Of a DNA stretch of 33,077 nucleotides, positions 15,146 to 22,643 are shown piece after piece; position 1 is the stretch's first letter; the number at the start of each line of letters is the position of its first letter. A model generated the notes under the pieces. The model had not been told where the DNA came from. It worked only from the letters and a program-made list of their open reading frames with translations, and made no database searches. The translations under genes and the position numbers were made by a program. Source of the DNA: an archaeon (GTDB taxonomy: Archaea > Micrarchaeota > Micrarchaeia > CAILAH01); assembly GCA_024274875.1 (NCBI GenBank), contig JAJSAH010000005.1, positions 1 to 33,077 of the forward strand, given 5' to 3'.

Positions 15146-16225
15146 TCACTCCTTTGCAAATAGCAATCTCCATTTCTTAGTGAGAACATATTTGTAAGGT
15201 CTGTTGAGCGTCCGCGTGCATACTGGATTCCTAAGGCCTTTCCTAAACATCATGTCTGCATCGGTTTGCAGCATAAGCCTGCCAATCTCTTTAGTTATGC
15301 TGCCGTATGATATGCTCAACTCTTCAGCAAGCTGTTTGGCGCTTTTCGGAGAAATAAGCGATTGTATGATTCTGCGCTGGTTGTCTGATAAATTCTTATA
15401 AATTCGTTCAATGTTTTCATCATTGTGTTCAGCAACAGGTTTCCCAGCAAGGAATATTTCAAGGTCTGATTTAGTAATCTCCCTGTCAAGTTTTTCATCA
15501 ACATAGTACATCGCAGCGTTTTGACAGTTGATGAGCACTTCCCTAGGAATGTTGCCGGAAAGGCTGGCTATGTATTCAAGCGTTTCATCGGCAAATGGGT
15601 ATGTCCCCTTGCCGCCGCTGTTCTCAATTCTTTCCCTAATCATATTAATCAAATCATCTTTCAGCGGGATAGGAAATGCAATCTCCCTGGCAACTCTACC
15701 TTCCCTAAATGAGTCCTTGTAGATTTCATAACTTGATAGCGGGTTAATGCTGGTCGATACTATTGAAGAGTTAGTATTGTCTTTTATTGTGGCAAGCAGG
15801 CTTGCAATGCCATCATCTTTTAATAAGCCTGCCTCATCTATCAGCAGCACTAAATGGCGGTTGCCTAAAAACGATGAAATCTTGTCCGCGAGCGTTTTGT
15901 CACCTCGGAACATCTGCTTAAATTTTCCAAGCAGGCCACCTTCTGCAGCCAATCTCCTATTGAGCAATGTTAAAAATTCATTTTTTGAACCAATTTCCCT
16001 AAAATCTGCAAACACACATACATATTTGTTCTTAGGAAGGTTGGCGCTTAAATAATGCAGGAGAGAGGTTTTACCCATGCCGGCAATGCCGTATGCGCTT
16101 ACAACTGATCCTGATTCAACATACTTCACTAACTCGTCTGCAAGCTGCTTAAAAACAAAAAAATCGGCGCTAGGCCGGTAATCGAAGGGATTGCTTCGCC
16201 AGCCTAGCGTGTGGTACCATGGCAT
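15146..16225 (-). CDS. AAA+ ATPase with C-terminal winged helix (ExeA/Orc1-Cdc6-like)
   Basis: The ATG start at MPWYHTLGWRSNPFDY is preferred; the ORF-track start is a TTG six codons upstream. In order: an N-terminal NPFDYRPSADFFVF segment like ExeA-type ATPases; Walker A GIAGMGKTSLL; Walker B HLVLLIDEAGLL; a sensor-1-like SSIVSTSIN; a lid region with SGNIPREVLINCQNAAMYYVDE resembling the sensor-2 region of Orc1/Cdc6-like ATPases; and a winged-helix domain (LSDNQRRIIQSLISPKSAKQLAEELSISYGSITKEIGRL) with a basic C-terminus. The combination suggests an ATP-dependent DNA-binding switch such as an initiator or transcription regulator. It overlaps no gene but follows a 50-residue gene by 14 bases. 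True Orc1/Cdc6 identity is not proven. Confidence 0.75.
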   Translation of the reverse strand: MPWYHTLGWRSNPFDYRPSADFFVFKQLADELVKYVESGSVVSAYGIAGMGKTSLLHYLSANLPKNKYVCVFADFREIGSKNEFLTLLNRRLAAEGGLLGKFKQMFRGDKTLADKISSFLGNRHLVLLIDEAGLLKDDGIASLLATIKDNTNSSIVSTSINPLSSYEIYKDSFREGRVAREIAFPIPLKDDLINMIRERIENSGGKGTYPFADETLEYIASLSGNIPREVLINCQNAAMYYVDEKLDREITKSDLEIFLAGKPVAEHNDENIERIYKNLSDNQRRIIQSLISPKSAKQLAEELSISYGSITKEIGRLMLQTDADMMFRKGLRNPVCTRTLNRPYKYVLTKKWRLLFAKE

Positions 16226-16239
16226 ACAAGATCTACCCT

Positions 16240-16392
16240 TCAAAACATTGCGGGGATAGTATCAATGGCTTTTTTCTTAACGCGCTTATGCACTCTTATG
16301 ATTACATCTGCACCTTTGCCCTCTAACTCTACATCCATATCTTCTGAAAACTTCTTTGCAAGCTCCTTATAGCGCATCCGCCCAACACCCAT
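16240..16392 (-). CDS. 50-residue protein upstream of the AAA+ ATPase, unknown
   Basis: Too short for the ORF track. The minus-strand frame from the ATG at 16392 reads MGVGRMRYKELAKKFSEDMD, then VELEGKGADVIIRVHKRVKK, then KAIDTIPAMF and TGA. It has a basic N-terminal helix, a short acidic centre, and a strand-like VIIRVHKRV. It lies 14 bases before the AAA+ ATG, and a TATA-like atttataaat is about 38 bases before its own ATG, so it heads the operon. Size and charge fit a small DNA-binding or partner protein, but no family was recognised. Met6 (MRYKEL) is a possible alternative start. Confidence 0.5.
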   Translation of the reverse strand: MGVGRMRYKELAKKFSEDMDVELEGKGADVIIRVHKRVKKKAIDTIPAMF

Positions 16393-16402
16393 TTACATAA
16401 CC

Positions 16403-16453
16403 TCGACAAATATATATGCGTAAATATTTATAAATCTATCTTTGATTTGTCGA
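16403..16453. promoter_or_regulatory. Inverted repeat bracketing the promoter of the AAA+ operon (candidate operator)
   Basis: TCGACAAAT at 16403-16411 and its perfect reverse complement ATTTGTCGA at 16445-16453 are separated by 33 AT-rich bases. Between them lies the TATA-like atttataaat (16426-16435) for the minus-strand operon; the left arm covers the predicted transcription start and the right arm lies just upstream of the TATA box. This geometry fits a repressor or autoregulator site. The arms do not look like the known archaeal origin recognition box, although an AT-rich element next to a Cdc6-like gene keeps a replication role possible. Confidence 0.5.
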
Positions 16454-16538
16454 ACTATACTGGAAATTCTGGAAATGCACCTCCGAAACTGCAATATATT
16501 ATTAATGAGATTTTGTACTGGCGTGCAGGAGTGGTTAG

Positions 16539-16808
16539 ATGATAGAGGATGAGATAATTCATTGGTGGAAAGATGATAATGGAGAACCGCATCGAACAAT
16601 ATTGAGTTTAGAAAGCGAGGATCCGCAGGTATACAACAGTTTTCCAAAAGACGGAAAAGTGATAGTGCGTTTGGTTAACACTGTAGGCTCTCAAGCAATA
16701 AAATTAAGCCCTGATGAAGCGTTGCGCGTAAGCACACAGCTGCTTAGCATTTCAAAAGAACTGCTGAATAAGAAGAGAAATTTATGGAAGAGAGTTGATG
16801 CAGATTAA
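16539..16808 (+). CDS. Small soluble protein, unknown function
   Basis: 89 residues, MIEDEIIHWWKDDNGEPHRT at the start. The centre (VIVRLVNTVGSQAIKLSPDEALRVSTQLLSISKELLNKKR) suggests two beta strands then a long amphipathic helix, a layout seen in small regulators, but I do not recognise the family. The ribosome site GGAGTGG is about seven bases before the ATG. It is divergent from the AAA+ operon and could share the AT-rich control region with it. It converges with the P-type ATPase, seven bases apart. Confidence 0.6.
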   Translation: MIEDEIIHWWKDDNGEPHRTILSLESEDPQVYNSFPKDGKVIVRLVNTVGSQAIKLSPDEALRVSTQLLSISKELLNKKRNLWKRVDAD

Positions 16809-16815
16809 GATTAAG

Positions 16816-19449
16816 TTAAGCAACCAAACTCACGCGGTCTTTGAAAGCAAATTTTGCAATTTCTAACGCAATTAATGGAATTGCTGCCGCTCCAATCACC
16901 CATCCCCATTCCCTAAAACTCAATGCGCTTATTTTTAGCACTCCCGCCAAACTTGGCGTGTACATGAATAAGATATGGATTGTAATAGTTAATGCAATCA
17001 TCGCGATGAGAAACCTATTGGAGAGCATATCTTTCATGAACATTCTTGGAGTTCTTATGCTCATCGCAATTGCCAGTTCTGCAACAACAAGGTATGTAAG
17101 TATTATTGTCCTGCTTAATGGCACATCAAACCCATTTGCCAATGCATAGTAGAACAACGCAATGCCTGGGATGGATATGATTATAGATAGCAAGATAAGT
17201 TGAGATAGGTTGCGCGCAGACAAGAGCTTATTATCTGAGTTGTAATTCCTCATAATTCCTTTTCTTGGAGGATCCATCCCTAGCGCAACTGCAGGTAGCC
17301 CATCAGTCAGCAAGTTAATCCATAACAGATGCAGCGGAAGTAGAGGTATGAGGTATGAACCGGCATGCTCGTATCCTGTCGAGCTCAACAGCGCGAGTTC
17401 GGCAAGCAGCGCCATAACAGATATTATAATTATTTCAGAGAAATTTGCGCTGAGCAGAAAATACACAAACTTTTTTATGTTTGAGAATATTGTGCGTCCC
17501 TCTTTTACAGCAGCAACTATTGTTGCAAAGTTATCATCCAAGAGTATTATATCCCCCGCTTCTTTTGCAACATCCGTCCCCATTATTCCCATCGCAACGC
17601 CTACATCCGCAAGTTTCAGCGCAGGCGCATCATTAACGCCGTCTCCCGTCATCGCAACAACCTTTCCTTTCCGTTTGAGCGCTTTCAAGATTCTCAGTTT
17701 TTGTTCTGGGGATACTCTTGAGAACACTTTAACTTCGCACACGATATCTTCAAGTTCATTCTCACTTATTCTGTCCAGCTCATCACCACTTAGCGACGCT
17801 TTGCTCATATTTTCATTGTTCGGCAGTAGCCCTATCTCCTTTGCGATTGCGATTGCTGTCTGTTTATGATCGCCTGTAAGCATCTTAACCTCTATTCCTG
17901 CGCGCCTGCACATTCTTATTGCATTATACACTTCTTCTCTGGGCGCATCATATATGGCCAACATACCATGAAATATAAGATCGTTCTCCGCGAACTCCCT
18001 GTCGAGTTTGGGTTGGTTTACATCGACAACTTTGTATGCAACCCCCATAACTCTGTATGCGTTGTTCGCATACCTGCCCATTATTTTGATTATCTCATTT
18101 TTGCGCTGAGCGGTCATTTTCACGATTCTGCCACCATCACTCACAGTTCTGTTGCAGCGTTCCAGAAGCACTTCAACAGCTCCTTTAACGCATATTAGAT
18201 ATTTTTCATCTTTTGAATGAACTGTGGACATGCGTTTGAGCGATGAATCAAAATTAAATTCGGTAATTAATGGCAGTTTTTCAATCTCTCTCGTCTTGGA
18301 TAAACCCACATTCTTTGCTGCAAGAAGCATAGCTATCTCTGTCGAGTCTCCAACTGGTTTCTCGACATTCTCAATTTCTGCATCTGTGCACAGCATTCCG
18401 CATCTCAACATATCGACAACTTCTTTTGGAGGTATAACTGCTTTCTTACCCATTAGCAGTTTTGCGTTTGCAGGGTTATCTCCTACGAGCGAATACTCCG
18501 ATCCGCCGCACCATATTTTTCTGACTCTCATTTCATTCTTTGTTATTGTGCCAGTTTTGTCGCTGCATATCACATTAACGCTTCCCAACCCTTCAACTGC
18601 AAGCAGCCGTTTCACGACTGCTTTCTTTTTCGCCAGCCTTTGCAGCCCAATCGCAAGCGTTATAGTCACAACGATTGGAAGGCCTTCTGGGATTGCCGCA
18701 ACTCCTAAACTGATAGAAAACATGAGCGCATCGAGCGGTGGATTGCCCAGCGCATAATTTGCACCAAATATTGCCAATGCAATCGCAAGCACTAAGATTC
18801 CGATGTTTCTGCTTGCATTCTCCAGCGTTCTTTCAAGTGGGCTTTTCTCCTTTACTGTCTCGGCAGTCAGTTTTGCAATCTTGCCAAACTTAGTATTCTT
18901 TCCTGTCGCTTCAACCCTAAGCACCGCTTTGCCGGTTGATACTATTGTGCTTGCGTATGCATAATCATCAACTGATTTTCTAATAGGCCTGCTCTCGCCG
19001 GTGATTATTGCTTCGTTGCACCAGAAATTTGTTGGATGAAGCACTTTGCAATCCGCTGGCACTTTATCTCCTTGTTCGACCAGCACGATGTCCCCAGGAA
19101 CAATATACTTGGCATCAATCATTTTGATAATGCCTTCCCTGATAACGCGCGCATAACTTACACTGATTTTTCTCAATGCTTCTATTGCTTTACTTGCTCT
19201 GTATTCCTGCACGAATCCAAGCACCGCGTTCATAATAACAATCGCAATTATGGCAGCTGAATCTATATGCTCCCCAACTGCATATGAGAATGCTGCGGCA
19301 AGAATAAGTATGATCACAAACAGCGATTTGAATTGGTCGACGAGTATGGATAACGCGCTTTGCCCTTTTTTAAGGTCAAGAGCATTTTCTCCGTGCTTTT
19401 TCAGAAGAGCGAGAGCAGTTTCCTCGCTAAGCCCTTTATAATGCTCCAT
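16816..19449 (-). CDS. P-type (P2, SERCA/PMCA-like) Ca2+-transporting ATPase
   Basis: An 877-residue membrane pump. The N-terminus GLSEETALALLKKHGENAL is the cation-ATPase N domain. Then come the actuator loop TGES, membrane segment 4 AAIPEGLP, phosphorylation site CSDKTGTITKNEM, the KGA nucleotide-binding motif, TGDGVNDAPALKLADVGVAMG hinge, and ten transmembrane helices in all. Calcium-site residues of SERCA have counterparts: PEGLP in M4, NFSE in M5 and NLLTDGLPA in M6, which favours Ca2+ over Na+/K+ or H+. The ATG is the true start because an in-frame stop lies four codons upstream; a TATA-like attaaaaaa sits about 30 bases before it, inside the end of the next gene, which it overlaps by 49 bases. 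Confidence 0.92.
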   Translation of the reverse strand: MEHYKGLSEETALALLKKHGENALDLKKGQSALSILVDQFKSLFVIILILAAAFSYAVGEHIDSAAIIAIVIMNAVLGFVQEYRASKAIEALRKISVSYARVIREGIIKMIDAKYIVPGDIVLVEQGDKVPADCKVLHPTNFWCNEAIITGESRPIRKSVDDYAYASTIVSTGKAVLRVEATGKNTKFGKIAKLTAETVKEKSPLERTLENASRNIGILVLAIALAIFGANYALGNPPLDALMFSISLGVAAIPEGLPIVVTITLAIGLQRLAKKKAVVKRLLAVEGLGSVNVICSDKTGTITKNEMRVRKIWCGGSEYSLVGDNPANAKLLMGKKAVIPPKEVVDMLRCGMLCTDAEIENVEKPVGDSTEIAMLLAAKNVGLSKTREIEKLPLITEFNFDSSLKRMSTVHSKDEKYLICVKGAVEVLLERCNRTVSDGGRIVKMTAQRKNEIIKIMGRYANNAYRVMGVAYKVVDVNQPKLDREFAENDLIFHGMLAIYDAPREEVYNAIRMCRRAGIEVKMLTGDHKQTAIAIAKEIGLLPNNENMSKASLSGDELDRISENELEDIVCEVKVFSRVSPEQKLRILKALKRKGKVVAMTGDGVNDAPALKLADVGVAMGIMGTDVAKEAGDIILLDDNFATIVAAVKEGRTIFSNIKKFVYFLLSANFSEIIIISVMALLAELALLSSTGYEHAGSYLIPLLPLHLLWINLLTDGLPAVALGMDPPRKGIMRNYNSDNKLLSARNLSQLILLSIIISIPGIALFYYALANGFDVPLSRTIILTYLVVAELAIAMSIRTPRMFMKDMLSNRFLIAMIALTITIHILFMYTPSLAGVLKISALSFREWGWVIGAAAIPLIALEIAKFAFKDRVSLVA

Positions 19450-20696
19450 ATGCTTACATCATTGCCAACATTTTTTAATCTTCTTCTGTCAAACGCGAGC
19501 ATCAGCAAGTATGCAATTTTTGTGATAGCTTTGCCAACCGCCTTAGCGATTCGCGTTTTCATTGCTCGCTTAAAGATTCGATTTAGAATCAATTTTATAC
19601 TGCGAACTTTCACTGCAATAAATTCTAATCCCATTTTTGCACGGCGCTTAAAATAAGATATGCATGCGCGCACCTTCAGGTTGAATTGATGAAAAATCAG
19701 TTTTATATTGCGTGCAGTTATCTTAATGCTCCTGCGCACACCACGCATTTTTCCACTTTTTATGTTCATTCTGTTTATTTGGGCATGTTTGTGCATTCTT
19801 ATAAATGGCTTTAGCTTGCATTGGGACAGGAAAGAGTGCGACAAAATCCCCACAGCAAAGGTTGCAGGATACTTACAATCTATTACATACTGAACATTAA
19901 ATTGCAGCGCATTATCAGCATTTTTCACCATGGTAGTTGATGAATTGATTGCGTTAGAATAATATAATTTATTTGTATTGCCTGTGCAGTATACAAATTC
20001 TGTTTGCATAAATTTGAACTGTCTTGCGAATCGTTCGCTCAATGGACCCTTGCGGGATGGTACGTACGATGAAATTGCGCAGCGAAGCGCATCGTTTCTT
20101 CGAACTAATTTGAATGCGCGCGAATTGCCAGCTAAAAATTCCCTGCAATCTTTTTTGCAGTGCTCAGCGGAATTATTCATCTGCAAAGGCTTGAGAAGAT
20201 TAAGCGATCCCACATCAAGCTTGATAGATTTGAGGTCTTTTACGTCTGCATAACTGCCTGCGCAATGGTCAGCCCAACTCACATTTTTGCCAGGATTCTT
20301 AGGCAGTTCTATGTCATCAAGATATGGATCGTATTGCACAGTTATGCGGCAATTCCTATCAATAACTATATTATGAAGCGCCGGGAAAAATGGCCTGCCA
20401 TTCACAAATGCAAACGGGAGCCCGCCGTTAACATATCCCTGTATTCCTCCGTTGCAATCCTGCTCAAGTTCCACCGCTTTGCCTTTAAGCTTAGTAATCC
20501 ATTCACCTAACTCACTCTTTTTCACCTGTACGCTGAACGATTGCTTGAGTATATCAGCGAGGTTGTTTCCTGCCCGCACGCTAAGTATATTGTCTTCAAT
20601 TTTTCCCATCTTATCTTTTATTCTAATCCAAACTCTTACTTTTTTATTAGCAGATGGAATTGGTTTGTTGCATTGCAAAGCAAAACATCCATGCAT
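19401..20696 (-). CDS. Two-part protein of unknown function with strongly cationic C-terminal third
   Basis: 431 residues, family not recognised. Residues 1-125 show a beta-rich pattern (VRVWIRIKDKMGKIE, then AGNNLADILKQSF, then GYVNGGLPFAFVNGRPFF and CRITVQYDP) that loosely resembles DUF4430/beta-grasp modules, but without a signal peptide. The middle has scattered Cys (CKKDCREF, YCTGN, DCKYP). From about residue 300 the protein turns very basic, with amphipathic repeats (SIKITARNIKLIFHQF, KVRSIKLILNRIFKRAMKTRIAKAVGKAI) ending at RKLLSLF. The gene overlaps the P-type ATPase start by 49 bases, which is unusual, and a TATA-like ttataaat is only a few bases before the first ATG, so the true start may be downstream (for example MGKIED). 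Confidence 0.55.
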   Translation of the reverse strand: MHGCFALQCNKPIPSANKKVRVWIRIKDKMGKIEDNILSVRAGNNLADILKQSFSVQVKKSELGEWITKLKGKAVELEQDCNGGIQGYVNGGLPFAFVNGRPFFPALHNIVIDRNCRITVQYDPYLDDIELPKNPGKNVSWADHCAGSYADVKDLKSIKLDVGSLNLLKPLQMNNSAEHCKKDCREFLAGNSRAFKLVRRNDALRCAISSYVPSRKGPLSERFARQFKFMQTEFVYCTGNTNKLYYSNAINSSTTMVKNADNALQFNVQYVIDCKYPATFAVGILSHSFLSQCKLKPFIRMHKHAQINRMNIKSGKMRGVRRSIKITARNIKLIFHQFNLKVRACISYFKRRAKMGLEFIAVKVRSIKLILNRIFKRAMKTRIAKAVGKAITKIAYLLMLAFDRRRLKNVGNDVSIWSIIKGLARKLLSLF

Positions 20697-20746
20697 GATT
20701 TATAAAGAAGTATTAAAATTAAAAGCGTGAGCGCCATTAAGATAAT

Positions 20747-21175
20747 ATGGATGAGGAACATTCAGCAGGCGCGGTAGTGTTTTATCTTAACTCAGAGCCC
20801 AAATATTTAATACTGCATTATAATGAAGGGCATTGGGATTTTCCGAAGGGGCATATTGAAGAGGGCGAGGATGCGCTTGCCGCGATGATCAGGGAAGTGA
20901 AGGAAGAAACCGGATTGGATGTAGATGTGGTGTTTGGGTTCAGCGAAAGAATAGATTACTATTTCAGAGCCAGGTATGACAACCACAGGCTTAAACATAA
21001 GATTGTTGATTATTTTCTTGCAAAAGCGCCTAGCGCAGATGTGGAGTTGTCGCACGAACATATGGGATATGAGTGGCTTGAATACGAGCATGCGCTTGGC
21101 AAGATAACTCATGCAAACTCAAGGAATGTGCTGAAAAAAGCGCATATGTTTTTAAAATCTCTCACTAAAACCTAA
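20747..21175 (+). CDS. Nudix hydrolase (Ap4A hydrolase-like)
   Basis: Hydrolyses nucleoside diphosphates linked to another group. The Nudix box is complete: G35-x5-E41-x7-R49-E-V-K-E-E-T-G-L57. The first strand SAGAVVFYLN, then YLILHYNEGHWDFPKGHIEEGE, matches the asymmetric diadenosine-tetraphosphate hydrolase branch (NUDT2-like), where FPKGH precedes the box. 142 residues is the family length. It is divergent from the cationic-tail protein and lies 20 bases before thioredoxin, so the two are probably co-transcribed. Substrate is inferred from similarity; general sanitising of nucleotides is the alternative. Confidence 0.88.
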   Translation: MDEEHSAGAVVFYLNSEPKYLILHYNEGHWDFPKGHIEEGEDALAAMIREVKEETGLDVDVVFGFSERIDYYFRARYDNHRLKHKIVDYFLAKAPSADVELSHEHMGYEWLEYEHALGKITHANSRNVLKKAHMFLKSLTKT

Positions 21176-21195
21176 AACATAGTGTTGGTGATTTT

Positions 21196-21516
21196 ATGCC
21201 TGAAGAAATAAAAAGCGTTGAACAGTTCGAGACCTTGCTCAGCCAGAACAAACATGTGCTTGTTGATTTTTGGGCCCCATGGTGCGGTCCCTGCAGAATG
21301 GTTTCTCCTTTGGTTGAGCAGCTGGCTGATGCATACAAGGACAAGTTAAAGGTAGTTAAGATAAATGTTGATGAGGTGTCTGATCTTGCAAGGCAGTTTG
21401 GGATAATGGGCATCCCCACGCTGATGTTGTTTGAGAATGGCAATGTAAAAGACAAAGTTGTGGGTGCGCTGCCGCTGGATGCCTTAAAAAACTTCATTGA
21501 GAAAAACATATCTTAA
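21196..21516 (+). CDS. trxA: Thioredoxin
   Basis: A cytoplasmic dithiol-disulfide carrier. Active site WCGPC at Trp29-Cys33 within VLVDFWAPWCGPCRMVSPL, the Asp in VDFW, and the cis-Pro motif GIPTLMLF are all present. 106 residues is the normal length with no signal peptide. GGTGATTTT precedes the ATG. Its last four bases overlap the end of the convergent JAMM gene. The reductase partner is not in the window. Confidence 0.96.
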   Translation: MPEEIKSVEQFETLLSQNKHVLVDFWAPWCGPCRMVSPLVEQLADAYKDKLKVVKINVDEVSDLARQFGIMGIPTLMLFENGNVKDKVVGALPLDALKNFIEKNIS

Positions 21517-21881
21517 ACTATTTCCAACCTAATCCTGTTCCCTTTATTATCATATGCAGCCATATTTTTTGGTGCGTAGGGATAACATATAATTATATGG
21601 CGCCTCTTATGCTTTGCGAAGAACTCAATATCTGCTTTAGACGGAAGATTGCTTTGCGATGGGTGCGAATGCACTGTACCATCATAATCCAGCCCAATAG
21701 GGATTTCCCAATCATATATTAAAATATGTCCTCTTCCGCTCATGCTTTTTGGATAAAACAGCAAATCCTCCACTATTCCATCAATTTCCCTCAGCATTGC
21801 ACCGAACTCATTTGGGTGCGCGTTTGCTGAATATTCGCAGATTAGTTCTACAATCTTTTTCTTGATTTTTAGCGTTTCCAT
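21513..21881 (-). CDS. JAMM/MPN+ metalloprotease (deubiquitinase-like)
   Basis: 122 residues, one JAB domain. The zinc-protease motif is complete: Glu25 in HPNEFGAML, His71-Ser-His73 in GTVHSHPS, then Ser81-x-x-Asp84 (SKAD), i.e. E plus H-x-H-x7-S-x-x-D. Archaeal JAMM enzymes (as in HvJAMM1) remove ubiquitin-like SAMP proteins from targets or trim sulfur carriers such as TtuB/MoaD. The Gly-Gly-ending carrier at 3162 is therefore a natural substrate candidate, and the proteasome a functional neighbour. It lies four bases after the lysozyme-like gene on the same strand, so they are probably in one transcript. Confidence 0.9.
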   Translation of the reverse strand: METLKIKKKIVELICEYSANAHPNEFGAMLREIDGIVEDLLFYPKSMSGRGHILIYDWEIPIGLDYDGTVHSHPSQSNLPSKADIEFFAKHKRRHIIICYPYAPKNMAAYDNKGNRIRLEIV

Positions 21882-21885
21882 AATA

Positions 21886-22611
21886 TCATAGGGCTATTCT
21901 CCCGAGTTTTTTTGCGAGCGTATTCCTCTTCTTTTTCACAAAATCCCTGATCTTTTTTATTTCAATGGGATCTGCTGATATGCCCAATGCGTTCCACAGT
22001 TTGCCATCCGAAGTTGCTAAAAGAGCATTGTACCCTTGAATTTGCGCGTCGTTTGATAAAAACTTTCCTCCTCCAACATATTTTGCAACAAGATTCACAA
22101 AGGCCTCAGGTGATTTTATATCGCCTCTTTTCATTCCAACTCTTTCCATTTCTCTCCTGTAATACATCGCGATAAACCTAATGTTCCACTCATCATTCTT
22201 AAGCAATCTCACTGCAACCTCCTTCCCAATATTTTTATGCATATATTTTTTGTACAATTCAATTGCAGTGCTTATTCTAACTTGCGCAATACCTATGCTT
22301 GGATTCATGCCAAGGAATAACCCTATTTCATCTTTCCAATCCTCATACCTTGGCCTGCATTCATTTTCATTTACGAGGGTTGCAGCAATCAGCAATGAGC
22401 TTACACCATTTTCTTCAGCGATCGCACGTATTTTATCGCGCATGTTGTATATAAATGAATATATATTTTCAGTTTTGCATGCAAACACCTTCGGCACGAC
22501 AAGTTTGCTTTCATACAAATCGAGCCTATTTGATGGAGACATAGCAAGCGTTGCAGTTACTCCACCAACCGCGAGAGCAATATTCGCAAACCATCTATAT
22601 TTCTTTCCCAT
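21886..22611 (-). CDS. Exported lysozyme/SLT-like protein (putative peptidoglycan lytic transglycosylase)
   Basis: 241 residues. An N-terminal signal or membrane segment (WFANIALAVGGVTATLAM) suggests export. The core has the soluble lytic transglycosylase layout: VSSLLIAATLVNENECRPRY, where Glu82 or Glu84 would be the catalytic acid, then GMNPSIGIAQVRISTAIEL, matching the GxxGLMQIxPxTA block, then DEWNIRFIAMYYRREME, like the later helix NIxxGxxYLxxL. The tail is basic (KKKRNTLAKKLGR). Archaea lack murein, so a role against bacterial cells or on another polysaccharide is inferred. The fold assignment rests on motif order only. It precedes the JAMM gene by four bases. Confidence 0.65.
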   Translation of the reverse strand: MGKKYRWFANIALAVGGVTATLAMSPSNRLDLYESKLVVPKVFACKTENIYSFIYNMRDKIRAIAEENGVSSLLIAATLVNENECRPRYEDWKDEIGLFLGMNPSIGIAQVRISTAIELYKKYMHKNIGKEVAVRLLKNDEWNIRFIAMYYRREMERVGMKRGDIKSPEAFVNLVAKYVGGGKFLSNDAQIQGYNALLATSDGKLWNALGISADPIEIKKIRDFVKKKRNTLAKKLGRIAL

Positions 22612-22643
22612 GAAAAATTTAAGGTAAAAATACTATATAAATT

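Noticed and set aside
15029-15189. Longer starts for RuBisCO (15028) and the zinc microprotein (15189)
   Set aside because: Both would create overlaps between genes, add unaligned residues and ignore better ribosome sites at 14956 and 15135.
16403-16453. Canonical archaeal origin recognition box
   Set aside because: The 9-bp arms do not carry the known ORB core or G-string; kept only as a candidate operator, with origin as a weaker option.
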